A stretch of 64,000 nucleotides of DNA from Paenibacillus_G filicis. Its GTDB lineage: Bacteria; Bacillota; Bacilli; Paenibacillales; NBRC-103111. The DNA lies in the NCBI RefSeq assembly GCF_038070315.1, contig NZ_JBBPCC010000008.1, positions 216,519-280,518 on the forward strand. Direction: 5' to 3'. This document shows, in pieces, positions 17,296 through 25,719 of this stretch (positions are counted from its first letter, which is position 1; every line of letters starts with the position of its first letter). The notes beneath the pieces were generated by a model. It was not told the DNA's origin, searched no databases, and was given only the letters and a program-made list of their open reading frames with translations. Made by a program: the position numbers and the translations under genes.

Positions 17296-17333
17296 ATACC
17301 GGAATTCCTGAACGTCAGGAGCTCCGGTATTTT
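17296..17333 (+). terminator. Terminator of the ATP-grasp operon
   Basis: A 16-base arm starting ATACCGGA pairs with an arm ending TCCGGTAT (two central mismatches), a three-base loop and TTT after the stem. Confidence 0.7.
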
Positions 17334-17410
17334 GCGCTGTCCGTACCCCGTCCCATCTGCGGCGGCCGCAATAAAGATTTGTTATAGTGATTTAATCGGC
17401 CTGTCCTTCG

Positions 17411-17440
17411 TTGACAACAAGCCGGGAGGCATGCTAACCT
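17411..17440 (+). promoter_or_regulatory. Candidate promoter of bmrC-bmrD leader
   Basis: TTGACA (17411-17416), 18-base spacer, TAACCT (17435-17440). The -35 is perfect, the -10 only half matches. An alternative -10 (TATAGT near 17384) has no visible -35. Confidence 0.4.
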
Positions 17441-17489
17441 TCTAAAGTACCTATAAATTCTAATTAATGGAAAGGGGCGACATGAGTCC

Positions 17490-17582
17490 ATGCGTACATT
17501 TACTTTTGATCACCAAGCGCGTCTGCGCGTACGTCCTAACTTCATAGCTCGCTTCGCAGCCTTTGCGGCATCCAGTAGTTAG
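17490..17582 (+). CDS. Putative leader peptide of the exporter attenuator (BmrB-like role)
   Basis: A 30-codon frame, rich in Arg, Phe and Ala, ends with a TAG that lies inside the 5' arm of the following hairpin. An overlapping 21-codon frame (ATG 17482, stop 17547) is better spaced from the AAAGGGG site and may be the translated one instead. In B. subtilis the leader peptide BmrB couples ribosome stalling by antibiotics to transcription of bmrCD; the same layout here, leader frame, hairpin, terminator, exporter, suggests the same logic. Its sequence was not recognised as homologous to BmrB, so function is inferred only from architecture. Confidence 0.5.
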   Translation: MRTFTFDHQARLRVRPNFIARFAAFAASSS

Positions 17583-17608
17583 GAAGAGTGCGGTTCAAAC
17601 CGCTTCCT
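17581..17608 (+). promoter_or_regulatory. Leader hairpin at the end of the leader peptide
   Basis: AGGAA/TTCCT outer stem and GCGGT-TCAA-ACCGC inner stem separated by a four-base bulge. No T-run follows, so it is a candidate pause or anti-antiterminator rather than a terminator. Confidence 0.5.
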
Positions 17609-17672
17609 AGGGTACGGTAGCAAGATGCAGGTCGCGGACTCGTGTGGCCATGCGCTGAATATCAATCAGGAT

Positions 17673-17704
17673 AAGCACATCGCTTGCGGGCGCTGTGCTT
17701 TTTT
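17673..17704 (+). terminator. Attenuator terminator before bmrC
   Basis: AAGCACA (17673-17679) pairs with TGTGCTT (17694-17700), with a smaller inner GC pairing, followed directly by TTTT. It sits 84 bases before the exporter start and inside its transcript. Confidence 0.7.
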
Positions 17705-17787
17705 GTGTGGAGAAGGCTTGCTCATCGCAGTCCTGCTCCGAGTTGAAGACATCCAACATAGGCTTGGAAAAAGGGGGAGATCGCCCA

Positions 17788-19551
17788 ATGTTCTCGATTT
17801 TCAACAAGCTCGGCTGGTTTTTCCGGCAGGAGCGCAAACGCTATTCCATCGCCATCGTGCTGATGCTGATCGCCGGTATTCTGGAAATTTTTCCGCCAAT
17901 GCTGGTCGGCCAGGCGATTGACACGATCTCGCTCGGACATATGAGCTGGGATTACATCGTCCGTACCGGGCTCGTACTGGCCGGCATTACGGTGGTGGTC
18001 TATATCATCTCCTATATTTGGGGCTACAAGCTGTTCGGCGGCGCTTTCGTCGTCGAGAAGCTGATGCGTGGCCGGTTGATGAGCCATTTTCTGAAAATGA
18101 CGCCTACCTTCTACGAACGCAACCGCACGGGCGACCTGATGGCCCGCGCGACGAACGACCTGCAGGCCGTGGCCCAGACGGCGGGCTTCGGCATTCTGAC
18201 GCTGCTGGATTCCACGATGTGGATGGCGACGCTGCTGGTCACGATGACCGTCTTCGTCTCCTGGAAGCTGACGCTCGCAGCCGTGCTTCCTTTGCCAATC
18301 ATGGCGCTGCTCGTTAGCCTGTACGGCGGCTGGATTCATACGCGGTTTATGAAAGCGCAGGATGCTTTCGGAGACATGAATGAGGGCGTGCTGGAGACGG
18401 TATCCGGCATCCGGGTCATCCGGGCCTATACGCAGGAGCGGGAGGCTGAGCGGCGGTTCGCCACCGTGACGGAGGATGTACTGGAGAAAAATCTGGCGGT
18501 CGTGCGGATCGAAGCCTTGTTCGAGCCGACCATTAAAATTCTGGTGGGCGTCAGCTACATGATCGGCCTCGGCTACGGCGCGTATCTCGTATTCCACAAC
18601 GAGCTGACGATCGGGGCGCTGGTTGCCTTCAACGTCTACCTCGGGATGATGATCTGGCCGATGTTCGCGATTGGCGAGCTGATCAATGTGATGCAGCGGG
18701 GCAACGCCTCGCTCGACCGGGTCAATGAGACGCTGGGCCACAAGCCGGATGTGCCTGAGCCTGAGAACGGAGCGCAGCCGGAGCTGCCGGGCCGGCTGGA
18801 GTTCCAGGGTGTGACCTTCCGTTATCCGTCCTCCGAGGTGGATAATCTGAAGGACGTAACCTTCACGCTGGAGCCCGGACAGACGCTCGGCATTGTCGGC
18901 CGGACCGGCAGCGGGAAGTCGACGCTGATCAAGCAGCTGCTGCGGGAGTATCCGGCCGGAGAGGGCCGGGTCCTGCTGGCAGGTCTGCCGATCGAGGGGC
19001 TGGATATGGGCCGGCTGAAGTCTTGGCTTGGCTACGTGCCGCAGGAGCCGTTCCTGTTCTCGCGGACGATCCGCCGCAATATCCAGTTCGGCGGCGAGCA
19101 TGCAGGCGAAGAGGCGCTGCAGGAGGCTGTGGCTGTCTCTGCCTTCGCCAAGGATCTGCAGTTCCTGCCGAATGGCATGGATACGATGGTCGGTGAGAAG
19201 GGCGTGGCACTCTCCGGCGGACAGAAGCAGCGGGTCTCCATGGCCCGTGCGCTGATCGCCAATCCGCGGATTCTGATGCTGGATGATGCCATGTCCGCGG
19301 TCGATGCACGCACCGAGGCGCAGATTATCGGCAATATCCGGAGAGCCCGTGCCGGCAAGACAACGATCATCGCTACGCACCGGCTGTCGGCGGTGCAGCA
19401 TGCCGATCTGATCCTCGTGCTGGAGGAAGGCCGCATCGTAGAGCGCGGAACCCATCAGGAGCTGCTGACGCATGGCGGCTGGTACCTGGAGCAATATGAG
19501 CGGCAGCAGATCGAAGCGAAGCAAACGGAGGAAGGAGCGGAGGAAGCATGA
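17788..19551 (+). CDS. bmrC: Heterodimeric multidrug ABC exporter subunit, BmrC (YheI)-like
   Basis: A 587-residue half-transporter: six-helix membrane domain (about 15-310) and nucleotide-binding domain with Walker A GRTGSGKS at 371-378, signature LSGGQ at 475-479 and Walker B ending LMLDDAMSAVD. The catalytic glutamate is Asp500, the degenerate-site feature of BmrC, while the partner keeps Glu. B. subtilis BmrCD exports drugs and dyes and is induced by ribosome-targeting antibiotics. ATG 17788 with AAAAGGGGGAG was chosen; upstream codons lie in the attenuator. The stop overlaps the partner's ATG by four bases. Confidence 0.9.
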   Translation: MFSIFNKLGWFFRQERKRYSIAIVLMLIAGILEIFPPMLVGQAIDTISLGHMSWDYIVRTGLVLAGITVVVYIISYIWGYKLFGGAFVVEKLMRGRLMSHFLKMTPTFYERNRTGDLMARATNDLQAVAQTAGFGILTLLDSTMWMATLLVTMTVFVSWKLTLAAVLPLPIMALLVSLYGGWIHTRFMKAQDAFGDMNEGVLETVSGIRVIRAYTQEREAERRFATVTEDVLEKNLAVVRIEALFEPTIKILVGVSYMIGLGYGAYLVFHNELTIGALVAFNVYLGMMIWPMFAIGELINVMQRGNASLDRVNETLGHKPDVPEPENGAQPELPGRLEFQGVTFRYPSSEVDNLKDVTFTLEPGQTLGIVGRTGSGKSTLIKQLLREYPAGEGRVLLAGLPIEGLDMGRLKSWLGYVPQEPFLFSRTIRRNIQFGGEHAGEEALQEAVAVSAFAKDLQFLPNGMDTMVGEKGVALSGGQKQRVSMARALIANPRILMLDDAMSAVDARTEAQIIGNIRRARAGKTTIIATHRLSAVQHADLILVLEEGRIVERGTHQELLTHGGWYLEQYERQQIEAKQTEEGAEEA

Positions 19552-21641
19552 GCGAGCCCTATGAGGCGCTGGACGAAGATCTCGACAACACGGAGCTGAA
19601 GCCTGGCAGCACCTCGGTGACGATTCGGCGGCTGATCGCCTATGCGATGCAGTTCAAGCGGCAGCTGGTCATCGCCTTGGTCATGCTGACCCTGGCCGTG
19701 GTAACGGATCTGGCGGGTCCGCTGATTGCCAAACGGATCATTGATGTGCATATATCCGGAATCGAGCGGTCATGGTACGAGACCTCAGACTCCGGGGATG
19801 CTTATGCGGTCCCTTACGGAGGCAAGCATTACAAGCGCGCCGACCGGTTCGCGGACGGCGAGCCGCGCGGCCCGGAGGCCCGTGTGCTGCAGCTGGAGCG
19901 CAGCTATTACTTTATCGGAGGCCCGATCACCTTCGACGGACGTCGCAGTCTGACAGCGGATGGCTCGATCGTCATCGAGCGGGGCGGCGAACGTCAGACT
20001 TATCCGGCCCAGGCGCTTAGCGGCGACCAGACGCTGGCCTTCTACATGCCGGAGCTGTCCGGCATCCTCCAGCTCAGCTGGCTGTTCCTCGGGCTGCTGG
20101 TCGCGTCGGCGGCCTTCACCTACGGACAGCGGTACTTCCTTCAGGCGTCGGCGAACCGGATCATCCGGCGGATGCGGACGGATGTATTCGCCCAGCTGAA
20201 CCGGCTGCCAGTCCGGTATTTCGATAATCTGGCGGCAGGCAAGGTCGTATCGCGGATCACGAACGATACGGAAGCGATCCGGGACTTGTACGTCAACGTG
20301 CTGGCTAACTTCTGCACGGGGGCCATTCATATGGCCGGCATTTATGTGGCATTATTCATTCTGGATGCGCGCCTGGCGGCGATCTGTCTCTTTGTCCTGC
20401 CGGCGCTGGCGGCTTGGATCTGGATCTACGGACGGATCGCCAAGCGGTATAACCGCGTGATCCGCAGCGTGGTCAGTGAAATCAACGGTATGATCAACGA
20501 ATCGATCCAGGGCATGAACATCGTCAAGGCGTTCCGCAAGGAGAAACGGACAGAGGAGGAGTTCGAGGGGCATAATACCCGGCTCTTCGACTATCAGAAC
20601 AAGCTGCTTAGTCTGAATTCCTGGACGGGATACAACCTCGTCGGGGTGATCCGGAATATCGCGCTCGTGGCGCTGATCTGGCATTTCGGCGGCGCCTCGC
20701 TCACCGGTGCCACAGGAGCGGTCTCGTTGGGCGTGCTGTACGCCTTCGTCGATTACCTCAATCGGCTGTTCCAGCCGATGGTCAACATCGTCAACCAGCT
20801 CCCGAATCTGGAGAGGGCGCTTGTATCCGGCGAGCGGGTCTTCGTGCTCATCGACGAGCCGGGCGAGGATGTGTCCGAGCGACGGATCGAGCGCTATCGG
20901 GGACATGTGTCGTTTGAGAACGTCCGCTTCTCGTACAAGGAAGGCGAACCGGTGCTGAAGAACGTGAACTTTGAAGCGAAGCCGGGACAAACGGTGGCGC
21001 TGGTCGGTCATACCGGATCGGGGAAAAGCTCGATCCTGAACCTGCTGTTCCGGTTCTATGATCCGGAACAGGGCCGTATCACGATCGATGGACTAGACAT
21101 CCGGGAGCTGCCGCGCCAGACGATGCGCCAGCATATGGGCATCGTGCTGCAGGACCCGTTCCTGTTCGCGGGGACGATCGGCTCCAACGTTTCGCTAGGC
21201 GATCCGTCCATCACGCGGGAGCGGGTCCAGCGGGCACTGGCCGATGTCGGCGCGGACTTGCTGCTCAAGCATCTGCCGAAGGGGCTTGATGAGCCGGTGA
21301 TCGAGAAGGGCAGTACGCTGTCCGCCGGCCAGCGTCAGCTCATCTCGTTTGCCCGTGCGCTGGCCTTCGACCCGGCGATTCTGATCCTCGACGAAGCGAC
21401 GTCGAATATCGATACGGAGACGGAAGCCATCATCCAGCAGGCGCTGGATGTGGTGAAGCAGGGCCGGACGACATTCGTCATCGCCCATAGGCTGTCTACC
21501 GTGAAGAACGCCGATCAGATTCTCGTGCTGGATCGCGGCGAGATCGTCGAGCGTGGCAGCCACGATGAACTGCTCCGTCTGGATGGACGGTATGCACAGA
21601 TGTACCGAATTCAGCAGGGCGAGATGTTGACGAGCCGGTAA
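19548..21641 (+). CDS. bmrD: Heterodimeric multidrug ABC exporter subunit, BmrD (YheH)-like
   Basis: A 697-residue half-transporter. Between the first and second membrane helices it has a hydrophilic extracellular insertion of about 90 residues (roughly 72-165), the characteristic BmrD/YheH feature. The nucleotide-binding domain has Walker A GHTGSGKS, signature LSAGQ, Walker B ending LILDEATSNID and switch histidine AHRLST, so it bears the catalytic glutamate missing in its partner. It works with the preceding subunit as the export pump in the cell membrane. Translationally coupled through a four-base overlap. Confidence 0.92.
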   Translation: MSEPYEALDEDLDNTELKPGSTSVTIRRLIAYAMQFKRQLVIALVMLTLAVVTDLAGPLIAKRIIDVHISGIERSWYETSDSGDAYAVPYGGKHYKRADRFADGEPRGPEARVLQLERSYYFIGGPITFDGRRSLTADGSIVIERGGERQTYPAQALSGDQTLAFYMPELSGILQLSWLFLGLLVASAAFTYGQRYFLQASANRIIRRMRTDVFAQLNRLPVRYFDNLAAGKVVSRITNDTEAIRDLYVNVLANFCTGAIHMAGIYVALFILDARLAAICLFVLPALAAWIWIYGRIAKRYNRVIRSVVSEINGMINESIQGMNIVKAFRKEKRTEEEFEGHNTRLFDYQNKLLSLNSWTGYNLVGVIRNIALVALIWHFGGASLTGATGAVSLGVLYAFVDYLNRLFQPMVNIVNQLPNLERALVSGERVFVLIDEPGEDVSERRIERYRGHVSFENVRFSYKEGEPVLKNVNFEAKPGQTVALVGHTGSGKSSILNLLFRFYDPEQGRITIDGLDIRELPRQTMRQHMGIVLQDPFLFAGTIGSNVSLGDPSITRERVQRALADVGADLLLKHLPKGLDEPVIEKGSTLSAGQRQLISFARALAFDPAILILDEATSNIDTETEAIIQQALDVVKQGRTTFVIAHRLSTVKNADQILVLDRGEIVERGSHDELLRLDGRYAQMYRIQQGEMLTSR

Positions 21642-21686
21642 AAGAAGCGCCACACACGTAGACGAATGCCCCCAACCATAAAAAAG

Positions 21687-21717
21687 CTGCCGGTTTTACG
21701 AGCTACACGGCAGTTTT
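21687..21717 (+). terminator. Terminator of bmrCD
   Basis: CTGCCG / CGGCAG stem with A-run before and TTTT after, 46 bases beyond the bmrD stop; usable on both strands. Confidence 0.7.
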
Positions 21718-21773
21718 CGGAGGCATCCAGGAAATCTGCGCTACCCATAAACTTATGCCGATAGTACAGAAAG

Positions 21774-21802
21774 AAGCCGACCCGCTGCGGGTCGGCTTTT
21801 TC
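21774..21802. terminator. Bidirectional terminator between convergent genes
   Basis: Nine-base-pair perfect stem AGCCGACCC / GGGTCGGCT with a five-base loop and five T residues; 91 bases from the convergent aldo/keto reductase stop. Confidence 0.85.
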
Positions 21803-21892
21803 GGCAGGATGGTGCCGGATGTGGTCGTGCTTATGCCTTCATGGCATTCCTATGCGTGCATCTTACCGGTGTCTGTACGACCCTCGGCTCTC

Positions 21893-22870
21893 TTACCACG
21901 CATACGCTTCCGGCGCTGCGCCACCCGGTCCCGGGAAGATATCGTCCAGCTCGCGGAGCACCTGCTCGTCGAGACGAATCTCGACGGCGCGCAGGCTGCC
22001 CTGCAGCTGCTCCACGGTCCGCGGCCCGATGATCGGCGCGGTCATCACGGGATTCGCGAGCGTCCAGGCGAGGGCGACGTTGGCTTCGCTCTCGCCCAGC
22101 TCAGCGCATAGCGCGGAGAATCGCTCGAGCTGATGGCGGTGCTTCTCGATTTTACCGGCCTGCTGAGCCGTCCGGGTACCGGCGGATTTCAGCGCGTTGC
22201 CGCCAAGCAGGCCTCCGGCCAGCGGGCTCCAGGCGACGACGCCCAAGTTCAGGTCCTGCGCCGCAGGAAGCACCTCCAGCTCGGGCAGACGCTCCAGCAG
22301 GTTGTACTTGTGCTGCTCGCAGACGAGGCCCATGAAGTGGCGCTCCTTGGCTGCCGCCTGTGCCTTCACCAGATGCCAGCCGGCAAAGTTGCTGGACCCG
22401 ATATAGTCGACCTTGCCCGAGCGGACCTGGGATTCGAACGCTTCCCAGAGCTCCTCCCAAGGTGTGCGCCGGTCGATGTGATGCATTTTATACAGCTCTA
22501 CATGATCGGTCTGGAGCCGCTTCAGCGAGCCTTCGAGATGGCGTCTGATTTTATACAGGGACAGGCCGCGGACATCGTTGGGGCCGTCATCGGGATTCGA
22601 GATCGGCTCATGTACCTTGGTCGCGAGCACGACACGCTCACGGCGATTCCCGCCCTGGGCGAACCAGCGGCCGATGATCGATTCCGTCAGTCCGGCGTTC
22701 TTGCCCCAGCCGTAGATGTTGGCGGTATCGAAGAAGGTGATGCCCGCATCCAGAGCTTCGTCCATAATGCGAAACGCGGTCTGCTCGTCCGTGTCCACGC
22801 CGAAATTCATCGTACCCAGGCACAAGCGGCTGACGCGCATGCCTGTCTTTCCGAGAAACGTATATTCCAT
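21893..22870 (-). CDS. Aldo/keto reductase
   Basis: A 325-residue NADPH-dependent oxidoreductase of the AKR superfamily (YajO/YhdN/Tas-like). The catalytic tetrad is visible: Asp and Tyr in FFDTANIYGWG, Lys in VLATKVH and His in YKMHHIDRRTPWEE. The start MEYTFLGKTGMRVSRLCLGTMNFG is typical for the family, and ATG 22870 has AAGGAGG nine bases upstream; the longer frame to 22927 is rejected. A perfect palindrome 59 bases upstream suggests a dedicated repressor. The physiological carbonyl substrate is unknown. Confidence 0.93.
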   Translation of the reverse strand: MEYTFLGKTGMRVSRLCLGTMNFGVDTDEQTAFRIMDEALDAGITFFDTANIYGWGKNAGLTESIIGRWFAQGGNRRERVVLATKVHEPISNPDDGPNDVRGLSLYKIRRHLEGSLKRLQTDHVELYKMHHIDRRTPWEELWEAFESQVRSGKVDYIGSSNFAGWHLVKAQAAAKERHFMGLVCEQHKYNLLERLPELEVLPAAQDLNLGVVAWSPLAGGLLGGNALKSAGTRTAQQAGKIEKHRHQLERFSALCAELGESEANVALAWTLANPVMTAPIIGPRTVEQLQGSLRAVEIRLDEQVLRELDDIFPGPGGAAPEAYAW

Positions 22871-22928
22871 GATCAACATCCTCCTTGGATTATTTTCCGT
22901 TACGAGAATAAATGGAACCGTTGGCATC

Positions 22929-22952
22929 TAAAATGTTAACGTTAACATTTTA
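22929..22952. promoter_or_regulatory. Perfect 24-bp operator-like palindrome
   Basis: A perfect inverted repeat centred on AACGTT, with core TGTTAACGTTAACA. The central CG with symmetric flanks is typical of LacI-family operators. It lies 59-82 bases before the aldo/keto reductase ATG, where it would cover or flank that promoter. Confidence 0.7.
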
Positions 22953-23054
22953 CCAGACTCAGGACGGTCAATCCATAGATTTCCTTCAACTTGCTGCCGG
23001 TCTTCTACGAGCATTCATTATTCATGAAATTTAATTTCATATAATATATTGTTA

Positions 23055-23083
23055 TTGAATTAAAATTCCGTTTTTCCTATAAT
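23055..23083 (+). promoter_or_regulatory. Promoter of the AraC-type regulator
   Basis: TTGAAT, 17-base spacer, TATAAT: a good sigma-A promoter 155 bases before the regulator start. Confidence 0.7.
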
Positions 23084-23238
23084 ACTACTAAACAACCCCT
23101 GTCAGTCTCCACAGCTTGGCGTGAAAACATTCCTCTCGTATTCGTTCAGTGCTAGCTTACAACTCTCCACAATTGTTCAGATCCTTGTTCCGTTTTCGTT
23201 CCTCGGTACCTACCCTCAACCAAAGGTGGTAAGCGGAT

Positions 23239-25527
23239 ATGACTTCTTTCCTCGGCAAGCATGCGTTTCGTGTGGCCCTCTTCCGCAGGCATTTCGCCAG
23301 TTATTTCGTGCTGATCCTTATCCCCGTCATCGTGGCCTGTACGCTGGCTCATGTGCTGGTCGTCCGGCTGATCGAGAACGATGCCCAGAAGCTGAATGAC
23401 GTGATGATGGCTCGTCTCTCTGAACAAACGGATAACGCTTTCAACTCTCTGCAAACGAATATGATCAACATGCTCGCCACCTCCAATATCCGCAGCCTGC
23501 TGAAGGAGGAGGGGAACCCGTCCCCGGAGAACCAGCAGCGCTCAGAGCTGATCCGTTCCTTGCGCGAGCAGCTCAGCAAGCTGGAGTCTGACCAGCTCGC
23601 GGAGCGGGCCTTCCTGTATTTCACCGGCTACGATCTGGTGATCGACGCGGACAGCTACACCGACAAGTCTTACTTCTTCCAGCTCCGGTACCCGTTGGAC
23701 GCGATGGCCAAGCATGAGCTGCTGTCCGGGCTGAACGGGCGGAAAATGCGCGACTTCGTCATGACGGGTACCGATCATATGTCCACCGTCATGAGCTACC
23801 CGTACAACACCGACACGCCAGAGGTTTATCTGATCGTCAAGGTCAACAAGGCAAGACTCGCGGCGCTGCTCGACATCCCGGAGAACTGGGCGGCCGGCAC
23901 CGCTCTGCTTGCGGGCGGAGAGGTTCTCGGCCAGAGCAGGCTGAGCGGCGAGGAAGCCCGCCAGATGGCGCGCTTGGCTAGACAGCAGACCGAGTCCCAC
24001 GCACAGGCTGCGGGCTTCCGCACCGTGGGAGATCAGGCCGTCTCGATCGTCCCGTCCCAATTCGATGACAGCTATGCCTATCTGAGCATCGTCGATCTGC
24101 CGGTCTTGATGAAGCCGGCTCATGTGACCCAGGTGATCAGCTGGAGCTTCCTGCTGTTCTTCGTCATCGTGGGCAGCTTTGTCTCTTACCACTTGAGCCG
24201 GCGCATCTACAAGCCGATTATGGAAATCAGGGAGAATCTCAAGCTGCACCGTTCGGCGGACGGACAGACGATGCGTACCGGGGGGAATGATTTTGATGCG
24301 ATCAAGCGTTTTTCCCAGCTTATTGTGACAGAGAACCGGAAGCTGTCCCAGCGGGTGGACGGGATGCTGCCGATCCTGCAGGAGTATTTCATTGCCAAAA
24401 TCCTGCTGGGCGAATACAAAGACGCACTGGCCATCAAATTCTACGCGGAGGAAATCGACTTTGACTATGCCCGTAAAGCCTCCCGCACCGCCTATTGCAT
24501 CGCGCTGCACTACGATGCTTTCACAGATGAGCCGCTGTCGGAGACGTCCAAGACCTTCCTGGTCGCCGAGCTGAAGGAGCGCATCCAGGGTCTGATTCCT
24601 TCTCCGGTCTGGCTCTGCCAGACGAAGCCGGAGCTGCTCGTATGCGTCGTCGAGGATGATCCGCTGCTGCATGTGACCCCGGTAGAGCATGCGGAGATGA
24701 TCAAGCTTGCACTCAAGCTGCACAGCAAATATTACAGGGCGACGATCGGCATCGGCCGCAAGGTTCATGCGATCGAGCACCTTCATCTGTCCTACGATCA
24801 GGCCCTGTCTGCGCTGCAGCGCAGAGGACTGCATGCCGAGGTGGAGATTTGCGGCGATTCCTGCTCGTGGGAGCCGCCTTCCTGTGAAACGTTCCTGTCC
24901 GTGCAAGAGATTAACCGCGTGCTGAACCGCTACAAGTCTCGGGAGTATGACCAGCTGCTGCAGGGTGCGCTGCTTATGCTGGAGGAGGGGTTAAAGCGCA
25001 GGGTGCCAGCCGCTCAAATGAAATACTTATGCGCCGATCTGCTGAATACGTGGATTCGCGCCTTGCAGAGCGAGAGCAAGGACTTTGACGTGCTGTTCTA
25101 CGCCGGGCTGTTCGAGCAGTTGAACCGCTGTATGACCGGCGATGAGCTTCGCAGATGCTTCATCGCCATACACGGGCAATTATTCCCTGAGCCGGAGGAG
25201 AACAGCCGGATCAAGAAGCTGACAGACATTCTGGCCTATATCCATGAGCATTACCATGAGGAATTATCCATTGAGCAGTTCGCCAGTCAATTGAATATGT
25301 CGGTCGGCCACTTCAGCCGGACGTTCAAGGAAGAGGTCGGCGAGAAGTATGTGGAATATATAGCCAGGTACCGTCTGCAGAAAGCCAAGGAGCTGCTGCT
25401 TGGCACCGATCTGCGCATCGATGACATTGCCGGGCTGGTCGGCTACTGGGGACGCCATTCCTTTATCCGTATGTTTCGTAAGTACGAGGGCGTCACGCCG
25501 GCCAAATACCGCACCTCCCATCCATAA
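23239..25527 (+). CDS. Membrane-bound AraC-family regulator (YesS-like)
   Basis: A 762-residue transmembrane regulator. Helix 1 (about 21-43) and helix 2 (about 296-320) flank a large extracellular sensor region; a short HAMP-like stretch and a linker domain follow, and residues about 661-762 form the double-HTH AraC DNA-binding domain ending GYWGRHSFIRMFRKYEGVTPAKYR. Such proteins sit beside CUT1-type oligosaccharide importers in Paenibacillus and Bacillus and are thought to sense an extracellular ligand directly or through the binding protein. It is followed by two permeases and a binding lipoprotein that are its likely targets. Confidence 0.92.
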   Translation: MTSFLGKHAFRVALFRRHFASYFVLILIPVIVACTLAHVLVVRLIENDAQKLNDVMMARLSEQTDNAFNSLQTNMINMLATSNIRSLLKEEGNPSPENQQRSELIRSLREQLSKLESDQLAERAFLYFTGYDLVIDADSYTDKSYFFQLRYPLDAMAKHELLSGLNGRKMRDFVMTGTDHMSTVMSYPYNTDTPEVYLIVKVNKARLAALLDIPENWAAGTALLAGGEVLGQSRLSGEEARQMARLARQQTESHAQAAGFRTVGDQAVSIVPSQFDDSYAYLSIVDLPVLMKPAHVTQVISWSFLLFFVIVGSFVSYHLSRRIYKPIMEIRENLKLHRSADGQTMRTGGNDFDAIKRFSQLIVTENRKLSQRVDGMLPILQEYFIAKILLGEYKDALAIKFYAEEIDFDYARKASRTAYCIALHYDAFTDEPLSETSKTFLVAELKERIQGLIPSPVWLCQTKPELLVCVVEDDPLLHVTPVEHAEMIKLALKLHSKYYRATIGIGRKVHAIEHLHLSYDQALSALQRRGLHAEVEICGDSCSWEPPSCETFLSVQEINRVLNRYKSREYDQLLQGALLMLEEGLKRRVPAAQMKYLCADLLNTWIRALQSESKDFDVLFYAGLFEQLNRCMTGDELRRCFIAIHGQLFPEPEENSRIKKLTDILAYIHEHYHEELSIEQFASQLNMSVGHFSRTFKEEVGEKYVEYIARYRLQKAKELLLGTDLRIDDIAGLVGYWGRHSFIRMFRKYEGVTPAKYRTSHP

Positions 25528-25541
25528 CCCTGAACCGAGAG

Positions 25542-25576
25542 AGAAGCTTCGTTTTTTTCCGAAGTTTCTTTTTTTT
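25542..25576 (+). terminator. Terminator of the AraC regulator
   Basis: Ten-base arms AGAAGCTTCG / CGAAGTTTCT (one G-U pair) and an eight-base T-run, 15 bases after the stop. Confidence 0.8.
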
Positions 25577-25631
25577 CCTCCACAGATGCTTCCGGCTCAG
25601 TCCCCGCGCTGACCGGCAAATCCGTACCAGG

Positions 25632-25645
25632 GTGCAAATTTGCAC
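25632..25645. promoter_or_regulatory. Operator-like palindrome next to importer promoter
   Basis: Perfect 14-base palindrome GTGCAAATTTGCAC ending two bases before the -35 of the importer promoter. Position suits an activator site, possibly for the adjacent AraC regulator; AraC sites are usually direct repeats, so another regulator is possible. Confidence 0.5.
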
Positions 25646-25647
25646 GC

Positions 25648-25677
25648 TTTACGGGGCCTCTCCACCCTTCGTATAGT
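25648..25677 (+). promoter_or_regulatory. Promoter of the ABC importer operon
   Basis: TTTACG, 18-base spacer, TATAGT. The imperfect -35 fits an activated promoter. Confidence 0.55.
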
Positions 25678-25719
25678 TAAGCCATCGAAAGCAACAAGCG
25701 CTGCAGGGAGGTGGAGGGT

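Larger units (their letters stand above)
17183..17787. other. Intergenic region: terminator, promoter and attenuator leader of the exporter operon
   Basis: The 605 bases hold the terminator of the ATP-grasp operon (17296-17333), a -35-like TTGACA at 17411, short leader reading frames (17482-17547 and 17490-17582), a hairpin (17581-17608) and an intrinsic terminator (17673-17704) just before the bmrC-like start. Confidence 0.6.
22871..23238. other. Divergent intergenic region between aldo/keto reductase and AraC regulator
   Basis: About 370 bases. It contains the 24-base palindrome (22929-22952), an A/T-rich stretch around 23020-23065 and a good promoter for the AraC regulator (23055-23083). 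No gene seen. Confidence 0.6.

Noticed and set aside
17722..19524. Minus-strand open frame of 600 codons opposite bmrC
   Set aside because: Entirely inside a clear ABC exporter with intact motifs; His/Arg/Gln-rich low-quality translation and no start signals.
23542..24906. Minus-strand open frame of 454 codons opposite the AraC regulator
   Set aside because: The plus strand encodes a full-length AraC regulator; the antisense product has no family features.
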